Shown: piece by piece, positions 16,967 through 24,990 of the stretch
Position numbering within the stretch: position 1 is the first letter of the stretch
How the letters are laid out: every line of letters begins with the position of its first letter
From: Kribbella pratensis
Lineage (GTDB): Bacteria > Actinomycetota > Actinomycetes > Propionibacteriales > Kribbellaceae
Assembly: GCF_004366075.1 (NCBI RefSeq)
Contig: NZ_SODU01000002.1
Span: 698,647-762,646, forward strand
DNA: 64,000 nucleotides
Direction of reading: 5' to 3'
Position numbers and translations under genes: made by a program
The notes under the pieces: model-generated
Databases searched by the model: none
Told to the model about the DNA's origin: nothing
Seen by the model: the letters and a program-made list of their open reading frames with translations, nothing else

Positions 16967-17772
16967 TTCTCCTTGCACCACACGGAAAACGTGTTCGGTG
17001 AGCGCCCGGTCAGGCGCCGTACGACGTCTGTTCGCAAGCCGATCGTGTCGGCGCGCATGAGGGTCAGGCCCTCGATCAGGGCAGCCGCCAACTCGGCCGG
17101 AGCCCCTTCTGGATAACGGAATCGAACCGCCTCCTCAGGGGTCGCGATCGGGCGTACGTCGAGTGCGCGGCCGATCGCCGTACTGAGGATCGCGACCTGC
17201 TCGGCGACCGTGAACGCCTCGGGTCCGGTCAGCGTGTACGCCTGCTTCTCGTGGCCGTCCTCGACGAGCACCGTCGCCGCGACCGCCGCGATGTCCGCCG
17301 GGTCGATCGGCGCCATCCGTCCCGGCCCGATCGGGTCGAGCACGTATCCGCCGGCGCGGATCGTCGGCAGCCAGTCGAACGCGTTCGTCATGAAGCCGGT
17401 CGGCCGCAGGAACGTTGCCGCGATCCCCGAATCCGCGATCAGCCGCTCGCGCTCGTGATGCCACCGCCCCATCGCCGGGACCGGGTCGCCGAGTACGGCG
17501 TACGACGACAGGTACACGATCTGCCGGACGCCGGCGCGACGGGCGGCCGCGACGACGTTGGCCGTGTGCTCGAGTCCGGTGCCGGGCACGAGCAGGAACA
17601 CCTTGTCGACACCGCTCAGGTCGAGCGGTCCGTCGAGATCCCGGACGACCTGCTCCGCGGGCAGTTCCGGCCGCGGGCTGCGGACGAGTGCGCGGAACCC
17701 GGCGCCGCGCCGGTTGAGTTCCTGGACGAGCGCGCGACCGACGTGTCCGGTGGCGCCGGTGATGAGCAGCAT
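16948..17772 (-). CDS. NmrA-like NAD(P)-binding oxidoreductase
   Basis: An atypical short-chain dehydrogenase / NmrA-like protein of 274 residues. The cofactor loop LLITGATGHVGRALVQEL is at the N-terminus, VFLLVPGT and IVYLSSYAVLG form the following strands, FLRPTGFMTNAF and MAPIDPADIAAVAA match the NmrA family, and the catalytic Tyr-x3-Lys of classical SDRs is absent. It may act as a quinone reductase-like enzyme or redox sensor. It is divergent from a MarR regulator with a perfect inverted-repeat operator between the two genes, so it is very probably the regulator's target. Confidence 0.88.
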   Translation of the reverse strand: MLLITGATGHVGRALVQELNRRGAGFRALVRSPRPELPAEQVVRDLDGPLDLSGVDKVFLLVPGTGLEHTANVVAAARRAGVRQIVYLSSYAVLGDPVPAMGRWHHERERLIADSGIAATFLRPTGFMTNAFDWLPTIRAGGYVLDPIGPGRMAPIDPADIAAVAATVLVEDGHEKQAYTLTGPEAFTVAEQVAILSTAIGRALDVRPIATPEEAVRFRYPEGAPAELAAALIEGLTLMRADTIGLRTDVVRRLTGRSPNTFSVWCKENAGQLS

Positions 17773-17782
17773 GGCAAACTCC

Positions 17783-17822
17783 TTTACCGGTTAACGAGTC
17801 GCCGGGAACGTTAACCGGTAAA
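17783..17822. promoter_or_regulatory. MarR operator pair in divergent promoter
   Basis: TTTACCGGTTAACG (17783-17796) and CGTTAACCGGTAAA (17809-17822) are perfect 14-bp reverse complements separated by 12 bp. Each arm is itself a near-palindrome centred on CCGG, so two MarR dimers could bind. The site lies 11 bp from the NmrA-like start and 27 bp from the MarR start, fitting control of both. Confidence 0.8.
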
Positions 17823-17848
17823 CGATCTGATCGTCAAGGAGTCTGCCG

Positions 17849-18268
17849 ATGCCCGAGTTCCTGGAGCTGCACAGCAAGACGTCCAAGTTGCTGCGGGCCG
17901 CCGCGGACGCCGCCGTACAGCGGCACGGGTTGCGGCTCGGGCAGGATCACCTGCTCGCGGCGCTGTGGGCGGAGGACGGCCGTACGCCGGGCGAGATCGC
18001 CGCCGCGGTGAACGTCACCACGCCCGCCGTCACCAAACTCGCCACCCGGCTGGCCGAGTCCGGTCTGCTCGAACGCCGGCCCGATCCGCGCGACAACCGC
18101 CTCGTGCGGCTGTGGCTGACACCGGCCGGGCGTGCGCTCCAGGCCCCCATCGAGGCGGAGCGCCAGCGGCTCGAGGACCGCATCACCGCGACGCTCACGA
18201 AGACCGAGCGGGCCCAGCTGATGAAGGCGCTCGCGAAGATCAATCAGGTGTTGGTGGACGGGCCGTGA
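17849..18268 (+). CDS. MarR-family transcriptional regulator
   Basis: A 139-residue winged-helix repressor. The recognition region DGRTPGEIAAAVNVTTPAVT is followed by KLATRLAESGLLERRPDPRDNRLV, the typical MarR wing with its DxRxxR pattern. The N- and C-terminal helices provide the dimer interface. It is divergent from the NmrA-like oxidoreductase. No cysteines suited to redox sensing are present, so the signal is probably a small aromatic or similar ligand. Confidence 0.92.
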   Translation: MPEFLELHSKTSKLLRAAADAAVQRHGLRLGQDHLLAALWAEDGRTPGEIAAAVNVTTPAVTKLATRLAESGLLERRPDPRDNRLVRLWLTPAGRALQAPIEAERQRLEDRITATLTKTERAQLMKALAKINQVLVDGP

Positions 18269-18282
18269 CGTACCTTGGCCGT

Positions 18283-18513
18283 ATGGCGAACGTACCCGTC
18301 TGCCCGGTTTGTGGAGAACGCGGAGTGCCGATCCTTTACGGCCTGCCTACCCCGCTCGCTCGCGAAGCGGCCGCGGCCGGCAAGGTGCGGCTGTTCGGCT
18401 GCGTCATCCCGGCCGAACCGGACAACTGGACGTGCGCCCAGGACCACACCTGGAAGGCCGACGACGATCAGGTGCTGACGGCCGCCATCGACGCCGCGCT
18501 CGGCCGGAACTGA
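18283..18513 (+). CDS. small zinc-ribbon-like protein
   Basis: A 76-residue protein with paired metal-binding-type cysteines, CPVCGERGVPI near the N-terminus and GCVIPAEPDNWTCAQDHTW later, consistent with a small zinc ribbon. The central ILYGLPTPLAREAAAAGKV segment is characteristic of a small actinobacterial family of unknown function. ATG at 18283 is chosen; a GTG at 18265 overlaps the MarR stop codon. The protein ends 12 bp from the convergent membrane-protein gene. Confidence 0.72.
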   Translation: MANVPVCPVCGERGVPILYGLPTPLAREAAAAGKVRLFGCVIPAEPDNWTCAQDHTWKADDDQVLTAAIDAALGRN

Positions 18514-18525
18514 TCGACTGCGTGA

Positions 18526-18906
18526 TCAAGCAGCGTTCGGGCGGCGTGTGGCGCACACGAGGGCGATCAGGGCGAGCACGCCGAACGGGATGGCTTGGAG
18601 CTCTTGGAACGCGATGAGCTTGAAGAGCGTGAAGTAGATCATCCAGGTGGCGTAGAGGATGACGCCGGGGCGGCCGAGGCGGTGGCCGCGGAGGAACGCG
18701 GCGACCGCGACCAGGCCGGTGAGCGTCAGGAACTCGTACGCGACCACGAAGCTCACCCCGATGCCGTCCCATCCCTCCAATCCGGTGAAGTAGATCGCTC
18801 CGTAGCCACCCACTACGGCGATCAGTGTGAGGAGGACGGACGCCGTGACGGCGGTGGCGGACGGGCGTCGGCGGGTGATGGATCGAGTGCTGGTCATGGT
18901 GGTCAT
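18526..18906 (-). CDS. small four-helix membrane protein
   Basis: A 126-residue protein with about four hydrophobic helices: ATAVTASVLLTLIAVVGGYG, FVVAYEFLTLTGLVAVAAFL, a segment around GVILYATWMIYFTLFKLIAF, and FGVLALIALVCA. The short N-terminal tail is basic. ATG at 18906 has AGGAGA upstream. It is divergent from the sensor kinase gene with 140 bp between. No function is recognised. Confidence 0.75.
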   Translation of the reverse strand: MTTMTSTRSITRRRPSATAVTASVLLTLIAVVGGYGAIYFTGLEGWDGIGVSFVVAYEFLTLTGLVAVAAFLRGHRLGRPGVILYATWMIYFTLFKLIAFQELQAIPFGVLALIALVCATRRPNAA

Positions 18907-19004
18907 TGCGGTCTCCTGTCGTTCGGTTTGACGTGCCGCCAACGATCGCGACCGGGCCGTCCCGATCGACACGGCCGCGGGTCACGACCTCAGCTGGGAC
19001 GTCC

Positions 19005-19024
19005 TGTCCCGTGACGGCGGGACA
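19005..19024. promoter_or_regulatory. palindrome before the two-component operon
   Basis: TGTCCCG-N6-CGGGACA is a perfect 7-bp inverted repeat 22 bp upstream of the sensor kinase start and about 98 bp from the divergent membrane-protein gene. It is a good candidate operator for the NarL-type response regulator encoded just downstream, which would mean autoregulation. Confidence 0.5.
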
Positions 19025-19046
19025 CAGGTGCGGCGATGATGCCCTC

Positions 19047-20984
19047 ATGGGGGTTGTCATCGGGGTACTCGCGGTGCTCGCCGGCCTGGCAGGCACCGGC
19101 GTCCATGCCGTGAATGCGGCAGCGGGACGGACGGCCGGGCCGTCGTTCTGGTTGATGGAGGCGGCGGCCGCGATCGCCTACGGACTCGTCTGCCTGCTCC
19201 TGCGGTCGGCGGGCGCCCGCCGGATCCAGGCGGTCCTCGGAGCCATCGCCCTGACCCAGGGTCTGGCGCTGCTGGGGTCAGAGGTCGGAGCGCTCGCCAG
19301 TGACGACTGGGCAACCTGGATCGGGGCCTGGCTCTGGGCACCCGGGTACGTCGCGATCGCCGTACTGCTGCCGGTGCTGCTGCCGGACGGTCGCCCGCGA
19401 TCACGTGCTGCTCTCGCGCTGAACGCGGCCGCCGTCGCCGTCATCACGATCATGTGGGCGCTCACGCCGTACAACTCCCAGGACTTCCCCGAGGCTCTGC
19501 GCGGCGCGCGGCATCCACTGGCCGTGGCCGCGGTCGGCGAACCCGTCGCGGGAGCGATCGCCGGCGTACTCCTGCTCGCCGCCGTCGTCGTCGGCCTCGC
19601 CGCGCTCGTCGTCAGGTGGCGGCAGGCCGCGGATCTCGAGCGTCAGCAGTTGAAGTGGGTACTCGTCGGCTACGCGTGCACGCTCGTCCTCTTCGGCGTG
19701 GCCAGACTGCTCCCCGCCGGCATCACGGGTGCCACCGCCGCTCTCGCCATGCTGCCGCTTCCGATCGCGATCGGTATCGCCGTGATGCGCCACGGCCTCT
19801 GGAACGTGGACGTCGTCATCTCACGGGCGATCGTGTACGGCGTTCTGTCGACGGTGGTGGTCGGCCTGTACGCCGGCACGGTCTGGCTGGCCGGGGATCG
19901 GCTGGGAGCCACGATGGGTACGCCGATCCTCGCGACCACTGTGGTCGCGCTGGCCGCCCTGCCACTGCGTTCCTGGCTGCAGCGGCACGTCAATCGGCTG
20001 GTGCACGGGGACGTCGACGAGCCGTACGCCGTACTCGCGCGACTCGGAGCGCGACTGGCAGCAGCCACCACACCGGATGACCTGTCCGAACGCGTCCTGC
20101 CGTCGGTGCTCGAACAGGTGGCGCGATCGCTGGGCGTGCAGCGGGCGACGATCGTCCTGCGCGACGGGTCCGTCACGTCGTACGGCGAGGGGTCGGGGTC
20201 CGGGACGACCGTCGATCTCGAGTACGGCGGCGAGCGGTTCGGTCAGCTCACCGTCGCTCGGTCGACCACGTTCGACGGACATGAGATCCGTGCGCTCGGC
20301 GAGCTCGCCACGCAGGCTGCGGTTGCGGCACATACCGTCCTCCTGGCCCGCGAGGCCCAGCGATCGCGCGAAGCGGTCGTCGTCGCACGGGAGGAGGAGC
20401 GCCGGAGGCTGCGTCGCGACCTGCACGACGGGGTCGGGCCGTCGCTGGCCGCGCTGGCCTTGCACGTCGAGACCGCGCGCGACCTCGCCTCGAACGATCC
20501 CGAGGCAGCCCGGCGGTTGCTGGACCGCCTGGTGCCGCGGCTCAACGCCGCGGTCGCAGATGTCCGGGCGTTGGTCCACGAACTCCGGCCGCCGATGCTG
20601 GACGAGCTCGGGCTGACGGCCGCGGTGCGTGAGCTGGGCGATCGATTGTCCACAGGTGCGACGAAGGTGTGTGTGTCGGCGGACGAGATCGCCGGATTGC
20701 CTGCTGCTGTTGAAGTTGCGGCGTACCACATCGCCGGCGAAGCGATCGGGAACGCGGTCCGGCATGCCGGGGCGGGCGCTGTCGCGGTCCGGGTGTGCGA
20801 CGGGGACGGATACGTGCGGATCGAAGTCGTCGACGACGGCCACGGGCTGCCTGACCAGCTGCGGCCAGGTGTTGGTACGTCGTCGATGCGCGAGCGGGCC
20901 GAAGAACTCGGCGGCCACCTGGTGATCGACTCGGGCCCGTCCGGTACGACGGTCACCGCCATGTTGCCGAGGGGGACGTCATGA
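19047..20984 (+). CDS. NarL-type sensor histidine kinase
   Basis: A membrane sensor kinase of about 645 residues. The first ~310 residues hold some eight hydrophobic segments. A GAF-like region follows (~345-440). The HisKA_3 dimerisation helix EEERRRLRRDLHDGVGPSLA contains the phosphorylated His at about 459, and a HATPase domain (AGEAIGNAVRHAGAGAV, VDDGHGLPDQL, GTSSMRERAEELGG) ends the protein. The stop overlaps the response regulator start by 4 nt (ATGA), so the two are translated together. The signal is unknown; the many membrane helices suggest an envelope or membrane-soluble cue. Confidence 0.93.
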   Translation: MGVVIGVLAVLAGLAGTGVHAVNAAAGRTAGPSFWLMEAAAAIAYGLVCLLLRSAGARRIQAVLGAIALTQGLALLGSEVGALASDDWATWIGAWLWAPGYVAIAVLLPVLLPDGRPRSRAALALNAAAVAVITIMWALTPYNSQDFPEALRGARHPLAVAAVGEPVAGAIAGVLLLAAVVVGLAALVVRWRQAADLERQQLKWVLVGYACTLVLFGVARLLPAGITGATAALAMLPLPIAIGIAVMRHGLWNVDVVISRAIVYGVLSTVVVGLYAGTVWLAGDRLGATMGTPILATTVVALAALPLRSWLQRHVNRLVHGDVDEPYAVLARLGARLAAATTPDDLSERVLPSVLEQVARSLGVQRATIVLRDGSVTSYGEGSGSGTTVDLEYGGERFGQLTVARSTTFDGHEIRALGELATQAAVAAHTVLLAREAQRSREAVVVAREEERRRLRRDLHDGVGPSLAALALHVETARDLASNDPEAARRLLDRLVPRLNAAVADVRALVHELRPPMLDELGLTAAVRELGDRLSTGATKVCVSADEIAGLPAAVEVAAYHIAGEAIGNAVRHAGAGAVAVRVCDGDGYVRIEVVDDGHGLPDQLRPGVGTSSMRERAEELGGHLVIDSGPSGTTVTAMLPRGTS

Positions 20985-21625
20985 CAGTACGGGTCCTGGT
21001 GGTCGACGACCATCCGCTCTATCGCGAAGGTCTCGTCACCGCGATCTCGACGATGCCCGGCAAGGAGGTGGTCGGCGAGGCAGCGGATGGCGAGCAGGCT
21101 GTGCGCCTTGCCGGTGAACTCGTCCCTGACGTTGTCGTGATGGACCTGCACATGCCGGTCCTGAACGGCGTCGAGGCGACCCGACGGGTGACGGAGCGGC
21201 ACCCGGAGATCGCCGTACTGGTGCTGACGATGCTGGAGAACGACGAGTCGGTGTTCGCCGCCGTCCGGGCCGGTGCACGCGGGTACCTGCTGAAGGGCGC
21301 CGACCGTGCAGAGATCGGCCGGGCGCTTGACGGGGTGTCACATGGTGAGGCGGTCTTCTCGTCCGCGATCGCCGGCCGGGTCCTGTCGTACTTCGCTGCC
21401 GGCCGATCCGGCCCTCGTGTCGCGCCGTTCCCCGAGCTGACCGATCGCGAGCGCGAGGTTCTCGATCTGGTGGCGCGCGGCCTGACCAACGCAGCAATCG
21501 CCCGTCAGCTCGTGGTGAGCGACAAAACCGTCCGCAACCACGTCTCCAACGTCTTCACAAAACTCCACGTCGCCGGCCGAGCCGAAGCAGTAGCCCGCGC
21601 CCGCGACGCCGGCCTCGGCACCTAG
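20981..21625 (+). CDS. NarL/LuxR-type response regulator
   Basis: A 214-residue response regulator. The receiver domain has the acidic pair VVDDHPLYREG, the phosphorylation Asp in VVMDLHMPVLNG (about residue 54), and the conserved Lys in GYLLKGADRAEI. The LuxR HTH is at the C-terminus: LTDREREVLDLVARGLTNAA, IARQLVVSDKTVRNHVSNVF, TKLHVAGRAEAV. It is coupled to the upstream kinase and may bind the palindrome at 19005-19024. Confidence 0.95.
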   Translation: MTVRVLVVDDHPLYREGLVTAISTMPGKEVVGEAADGEQAVRLAGELVPDVVVMDLHMPVLNGVEATRRVTERHPEIAVLVLTMLENDESVFAAVRAGARGYLLKGADRAEIGRALDGVSHGEAVFSSAIAGRVLSYFAAGRSGPRVAPFPELTDREREVLDLVARGLTNAAIARQLVVSDKTVRNHVSNVFTKLHVAGRAEAVARARDAGLGT

Positions 21626-21661
21626 CTATCCTTTCCAGCTACTCGATCACCTGGGGAATGA

Positions 21662-22063
21662 ATGCCCGTCGTCACCCCGGACGCCGAACTGCTTGCGCGC
21701 GCCGTCCGTACCTTCATGAATGCCGACGCCGACGCCGGCTACCTCGAAGCCCCCGGCACTCTGGCTTTCGTGGCCACCGCAGCCGACAAGATCATCGGTT
21801 GGTGCTGGGGCTACCGGCTTGCGCGACCCGACGGCGCTTCCATGCTCTACCTCCACCAGTTGGAGGTCGTCGAATCCCACCGCGGGCAAGGAATCGGCCG
21901 AGCCCTGACGAGCGCGTTCATGGGCGCGGGCCGGTCGGCCGGTGCCACCAAGATGTTCCTCACCACGGGAGCTGAGAACGCTCCGGCGCGCAAGCTGTAC
22001 GACTCGCTCGGTGGAGGGCTGGCGACGCAAGGACCGACGGTCAACTACTGGTTCCTGTTGTAG
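21662..22063 (+). CDS. GNAT acetyltransferase (AAC(3)-I-like)
   Basis: A 133-residue GNAT-fold protein. The acetyl-CoA motif A is visible as LHQLEVVESHRGQGIGRALTS, preceded by IIGWCWGYRL and followed by KMFLTTGAENAPARKLYDSLG. The pattern is close to aminoglycoside 3-N-acetyltransferase type I proteins, but many chromosomal GNATs share it, so the substrate is open. It is a single gene after the two-component pair and overlaps the convergent VOC gene by 23 bp. Confidence 0.85.
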   Translation: MPVVTPDAELLARAVRTFMNADADAGYLEAPGTLAFVATAADKIIGWCWGYRLARPDGASMLYLHQLEVVESHRGQGIGRALTSAFMGAGRSAGATKMFLTTGAENAPARKLYDSLGGGLATQGPTVNYWFLL

Positions 22064-22433
22064 CTGTTTCGGTGTCCCAGGTTGAGAGGCAGAACGGGTG
22101 GCCGGCGGGGTCGGCGTACACGAGGCAATGGTCGGCGTTCGGTTGGAAGTCGAGCAGTTTGGCGCCGGCCGCGAGGACCCGTGCTCCGGTTGCCTCGAGG
22201 TCGTCGACGAGGAACTCGAGGTGCATCTGCATCGGTACGTCGTTGCCGGGCCACTGTGGCGCCCGGAAGTCGTCCACCTGCTGGAAGGAGATGACCCCAT
22301 TGGGCCCCGAGACGGAGGCCCAGTGCGACGTACCACGGACGACTCCACCAGTGATCTCGGCGTAGAACTGCGCCAGGACGAGTGCATCAGGTGCGTTGAC
22401 GGTGATCCCTTCCAGCTTGATGCGGTCAGACAT
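22041..22433 (-). CDS. VOC-family (glyoxalase-like) protein
   Basis: A 130-residue vicinal-oxygen-chelate protein with two beta-alpha-beta-beta-beta modules: VNAPDALVLAQFYAEITGG, MHLEFLVDDLEATGARVLAAG and VYADPAGHPFCLSTW. It is the last gene of an ArsR-SRPBCC-VOC set; its ATG overlaps the preceding stop by 8 bp. VOC proteins cover dioxygenases, glyoxalases and drug-binding proteins, so function is open. Confidence 0.88.
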   Translation of the reverse strand: MSDRIKLEGITVNAPDALVLAQFYAEITGGVVRGTSHWASVSGPNGVISFQQVDDFRAPQWPGNDVPMQMHLEFLVDDLEATGARVLAAGAKLLDFQPNADHCLVYADPAGHPFCLSTWDTETATTGTSS

Positions 22434-22947
22434 TGGTCTGCCGGTACGCCGGGGTGAGTTCGGTCCAGCGGGCGTGCCAGGCCGGGGCAGGCACCTCCGC
22501 CGACCAGCCGCCGTCGTGGGCCGGGCCGTCGTTCGCCAACGAGCGGCCGAGGTCCTCGAGGTGGACCTGCCAGCCGGCTCCGTGGAAGTGGAGTGAGCCG
22601 ATGGGGAGGCCGCGCTCCTCGACCACCAGCTTGGTCTGCGAGCCCATCGGGGTGAGCCAGGCCTCGAGCTCACCCTCGTCGTCGGTGCCCGGCTCCGTGG
22701 TGAGCAGCAGATGATGCGGTGCCTCGCAGATGTCGATACGAGCCGGACCGTTCCACGTGCTGGTGAAGACGGCGTGGATCGTTCCGCCTTCGTGCAGTGC
22801 GCCGGACACCTCGGCGATCCAGCGGGCGAGTCGCTCCGGCGTGGTGCATGCCGCCCAGAGGTCGTCGATATCCGTGTCGTAGACGTCCTCGACGCGGACA
22901 GCGCCGCGGGTGCGGTCCAGAGCCCGCATCGTTCCGGTGATCCTCAC
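22426..22947 (-). CDS. SRPBCC / AHSA1-type protein
   Basis: A 173-residue START-like ligand-binding protein of the AHSA1 type: VEDVYDTDIDDLWAACTTPE, RLARWIAEVSG, GGTIHAVFTSTWNGPARI and TKLVVEERGLP are the expected strands. GTG at 22947 overlaps the ArsR stop as GTGA, so the two are coupled. ArsR-SRPBCC pairs are widespread in actinobacteria; the usual inference is that the SRPBCC protein binds a hydrophobic ligand in the pathway the ArsR protein controls. Confidence 0.88.
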   Translation of the reverse strand: MRITGTMRALDRTRGAVRVEDVYDTDIDDLWAACTTPERLARWIAEVSGALHEGGTIHAVFTSTWNGPARIDICEAPHHLLLTTEPGTDDEGELEAWLTPMGSQTKLVVEERGLPIGSLHFHGAGWQVHLEDLGRSLANDGPAHDGGWSAEVPAPAWHARWTELTPAYRQTNV

Positions 22948-23261
22948 TGAGATGCCTTCTTTCCTCGTGCGATCTCGGTGTGCAGCGCATCGAGCCGGTT
23001 CCGCCACAGCGCGCGGTATCCCTCCAGCCACTCGTCCACCTCGACGAGCGCCTCCGGCCGCAAGGTGTAGATCCGCCGCTGCGCCTCCTGCCGTACGTCG
23101 ACCAGCCCGGCCTCCCGCAGCACCCGAAGGTGCCGGGACACACCCGGCCGCGCGATCGGCAGCGCATCGGCCAACTCACCGGCCGTCGCGGGATGATCCC
23201 GCAAGATCTCCAGCACCGTCCGCCGGCTCTGATCAGCCAACGCCTGCAACACCACGTCCAT
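22944..23261 (-). CDS. ArsR-family transcriptional regulator
   Basis: A 105-residue winged-helix repressor. It has ALADQSRRTVLEILRDHPAT, the recognition region ADALPIARPGVSRHLRVLRE and the wing AGLVDVRQEAQRRIYTL. The cysteine metal sites of classical arsenic sensors are absent, so it is a non-metal ArsR of the kind paired with SRPBCC proteins. ATG at 23261 is chosen over longer readings because the domain begins there. An inverted repeat lies immediately upstream. Confidence 0.92.
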   Translation of the reverse strand: MDVVLQALADQSRRTVLEILRDHPATAGELADALPIARPGVSRHLRVLREAGLVDVRQEAQRRIYTLRPEALVEVDEWLEGYRALWRNRLDALHTEIARGKKASQ

Positions 23262-23268
23262 GACCCCG

Positions 23269-23305
23269 AATGTACCCAACCGGCTACGTAACCACAAGGG
23301 TACAT
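23269..23305. promoter_or_regulatory. ArsR-type operator candidate
   Basis: ATGTACCC (23270-23277) and GGGTACAT (23298-23305) are perfect 8-bp reverse complements centred 20 nt apart, directly upstream of the ArsR start. Either the pair forms one wide site, or each half is bound separately in the divergent region shared with the gene at 23473. Confidence 0.5.
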
Positions 23306-23472
23306 ATGTCGGTAAGTCACCAGTGGCGGGGGCTGGCCCGGTCCGATCTGCAGCTGGACAGGAAGTGTCGGGTGGCCGGGTAGTGCACCTGAGCGTGAAC
23401 GTGTCCGTGCGTACAGCGTCTCGCCGGTGCACTACCAGTCGAGCTGCACATCACGCGACCGCGAGGATCACA

Positions 23473-23988
23473 ATGCCGGTTGGAGTGGAACTAGCATCGA
23501 GTTGTGTCGACGTCACGGGTACGTACGACCTGCAGCAGCAGATCAACGAGATCGGACGGCTCGTGGCGACAAGCCCGGTGCCGGACGGCGGTCTGTCGTG
23601 GGATCACGAATCGCGGGTCGTGGTGGTCCGCCTGGTCGGAGCGGTGAACGGAACCTCAGCCGACGTGGAGCGGCTGAAGTACGCCGTTCTGGAGGCCGCC
23701 GACGGATTCGTCGTCAAGTTCGTGTCTGTGCGTTACTCGCGGGCGGAGCTGGAGGCACTGGCGGACCGCCTCTTCTCGACCATGGATCGGTGGGGGCCGA
23801 GCCGCGAAGGAATCGGCGGTGGTTGGGATTGCCTCAAGAACCGCGTCGTGATCGTGATTCGCCGCGACACCGACGAGACAGCTCAAGCCTGGATCGACGC
23901 GATCGAGGCACTCCACGACCCCCGCATCCTCTACGAGACCTACATTCCGGTTCCCCGCAACCGACGACCACCCCGGCGCCGGCACTGA
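23473..23988 (+). CDS. protein resembling a secreted-protease prodomain module
   Basis: A 171-residue protein without signal peptide or membrane segment. The arrangement YDLQQQINEIGRLVA, SWDHESRVVVVRLVGAV, FVVKFVSVRYSRAELEALAD and NRVVIVIRRDTDETAQAW resembles the N-terminal prodomain-like module of actinobacterial S1 proteases (an RYSRAELE-type strand-helix followed by a GxxxxxNRVVI strand). No catalytic domain is attached. Function is unknown. The tail is rich in Arg and Pro. ATG at 23473 has GAGGA just upstream. Confidence 0.6.
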   Translation: MPVGVELASSCVDVTGTYDLQQQINEIGRLVATSPVPDGGLSWDHESRVVVVRLVGAVNGTSADVERLKYAVLEAADGFVVKFVSVRYSRAELEALADRLFSTMDRWGPSREGIGGGWDCLKNRVVIVIRRDTDETAQAWIDAIEALHDPRILYETYIPVPRNRRPPRRRH

Positions 23989-24026
23989 GCGCCCTCACCC
24001 AGTACGTCGACGCGTACGCCCGGTGC

Positions 24027-24986
24027 TCAGAGTTTGGTGCCGATCAGCTGGTAGATGTCGTCGTGGGCGCCGGGGAGGTCGTCGTGGCCGAAGTCGGGGT
24101 ACGTGCGGACTTCCTTGGGGGACTGGATCTTGTTGTAGGCGGCGAACTGCGTCGACGGCGGGCAGATCTGGTCCTCGAGGCCGGTGAAGAGGGTGACCTC
24201 GGCCTGGATCCGGGGCGCCAGGTGCTGGATGTCGATGTAGCCGAGCGTCGTGAACACCTCCTCCTGGCGGAGGTGCCGCGGGTCGCGCTTGCGGAACCAC
24301 GTGACGATCTCGTCGTACGGCGAGGTTTCCAGGTTCAGGTCCCACGTCCGCTGGTAGTCGGAGAGGAACGGGTACACGCTCGCGACGTACTTGATGGTCG
24401 GCGTCAGCGCGGCCGCCACCAGCGACAGTCCGCCGCCCTGGCTCCAACCGGTCGTCGCGATCCGGGCCGCGTCGACCTCCGGCAGCCCGCCGATGAGGTC
24501 CGCCAAGCGCCGCGTGTCCAGGAAGACGTGCTTGTAGAGCAGCCCGTCGGGACCGTCGTCGAGCCCGTGCACCAGGTGGTGCTGCAGCGAGAAGCTGTTC
24601 GATGCCTGCGACGACGTACGGAATCCGACCTGTTCGCGGACATCCAGTGCCGCGACCGTGAATCCACGAGCGGCGTACGGCAGTAACTCGACCCACTTCG
24701 GCTGCTCACCGCCGTACCCGTGGAACAGCAGCACGGCCGGTCCGGTCGGCTCGGCGGGACGCAGTACCTTCGCGTGGACCCGGTAGCCGCCGGTCCCGGT
24801 GAAGTACAGGTGCTGTGCGGTCGCCGTCGTCAGCGGGAAGTCGACGGCGTCGACGAACTCGGCATCAGCCGCGACCTCGTCGAGTGACAGCAGGGCCTTG
24901 TCCCAGAACGTGTCGAAGTCCGCGGGCCGCGGGTTCGTGCCCTGGTACGTGAGTAGTTCGTCGTACGACAGCTCGAAGGAAAGCAC
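24027..24986 (-). CDS. acetyl xylan esterase / cephalosporin deacetylase family
   Basis: A carbohydrate-esterase-7-like alpha/beta hydrolase of 319 residues. The family start PADFDTFWDKAL, LLFHGYGGEQPKW, the nucleophile elbow TGWSQGGGLSL (Ser about 186), LFTGLEDQICPPST (catalytic Asp) and YPDFGHDDLPG (catalytic His) are all present. The usual DxRGQG element reads DVREQVG here. It would deacetylate acetylated xylo-oligosaccharides in the cytosol. No glycosidase adjoins it. The start codon is GTG. Confidence 0.92.
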   Translation of the reverse strand: MLSFELSYDELLTYQGTNPRPADFDTFWDKALLSLDEVAADAEFVDAVDFPLTTATAQHLYFTGTGGYRVHAKVLRPAEPTGPAVLLFHGYGGEQPKWVELLPYAARGFTVAALDVREQVGFRTSSQASNSFSLQHHLVHGLDDGPDGLLYKHVFLDTRRLADLIGGLPEVDAARIATTGWSQGGGLSLVAAALTPTIKYVASVYPFLSDYQRTWDLNLETSPYDEIVTWFRKRDPRHLRQEEVFTTLGYIDIQHLAPRIQAEVTLFTGLEDQICPPSTQFAAYNKIQSPKEVRTYPDFGHDDLPGAHDDIYQLIGTKL

Positions 24987-24990
24987 CGCA

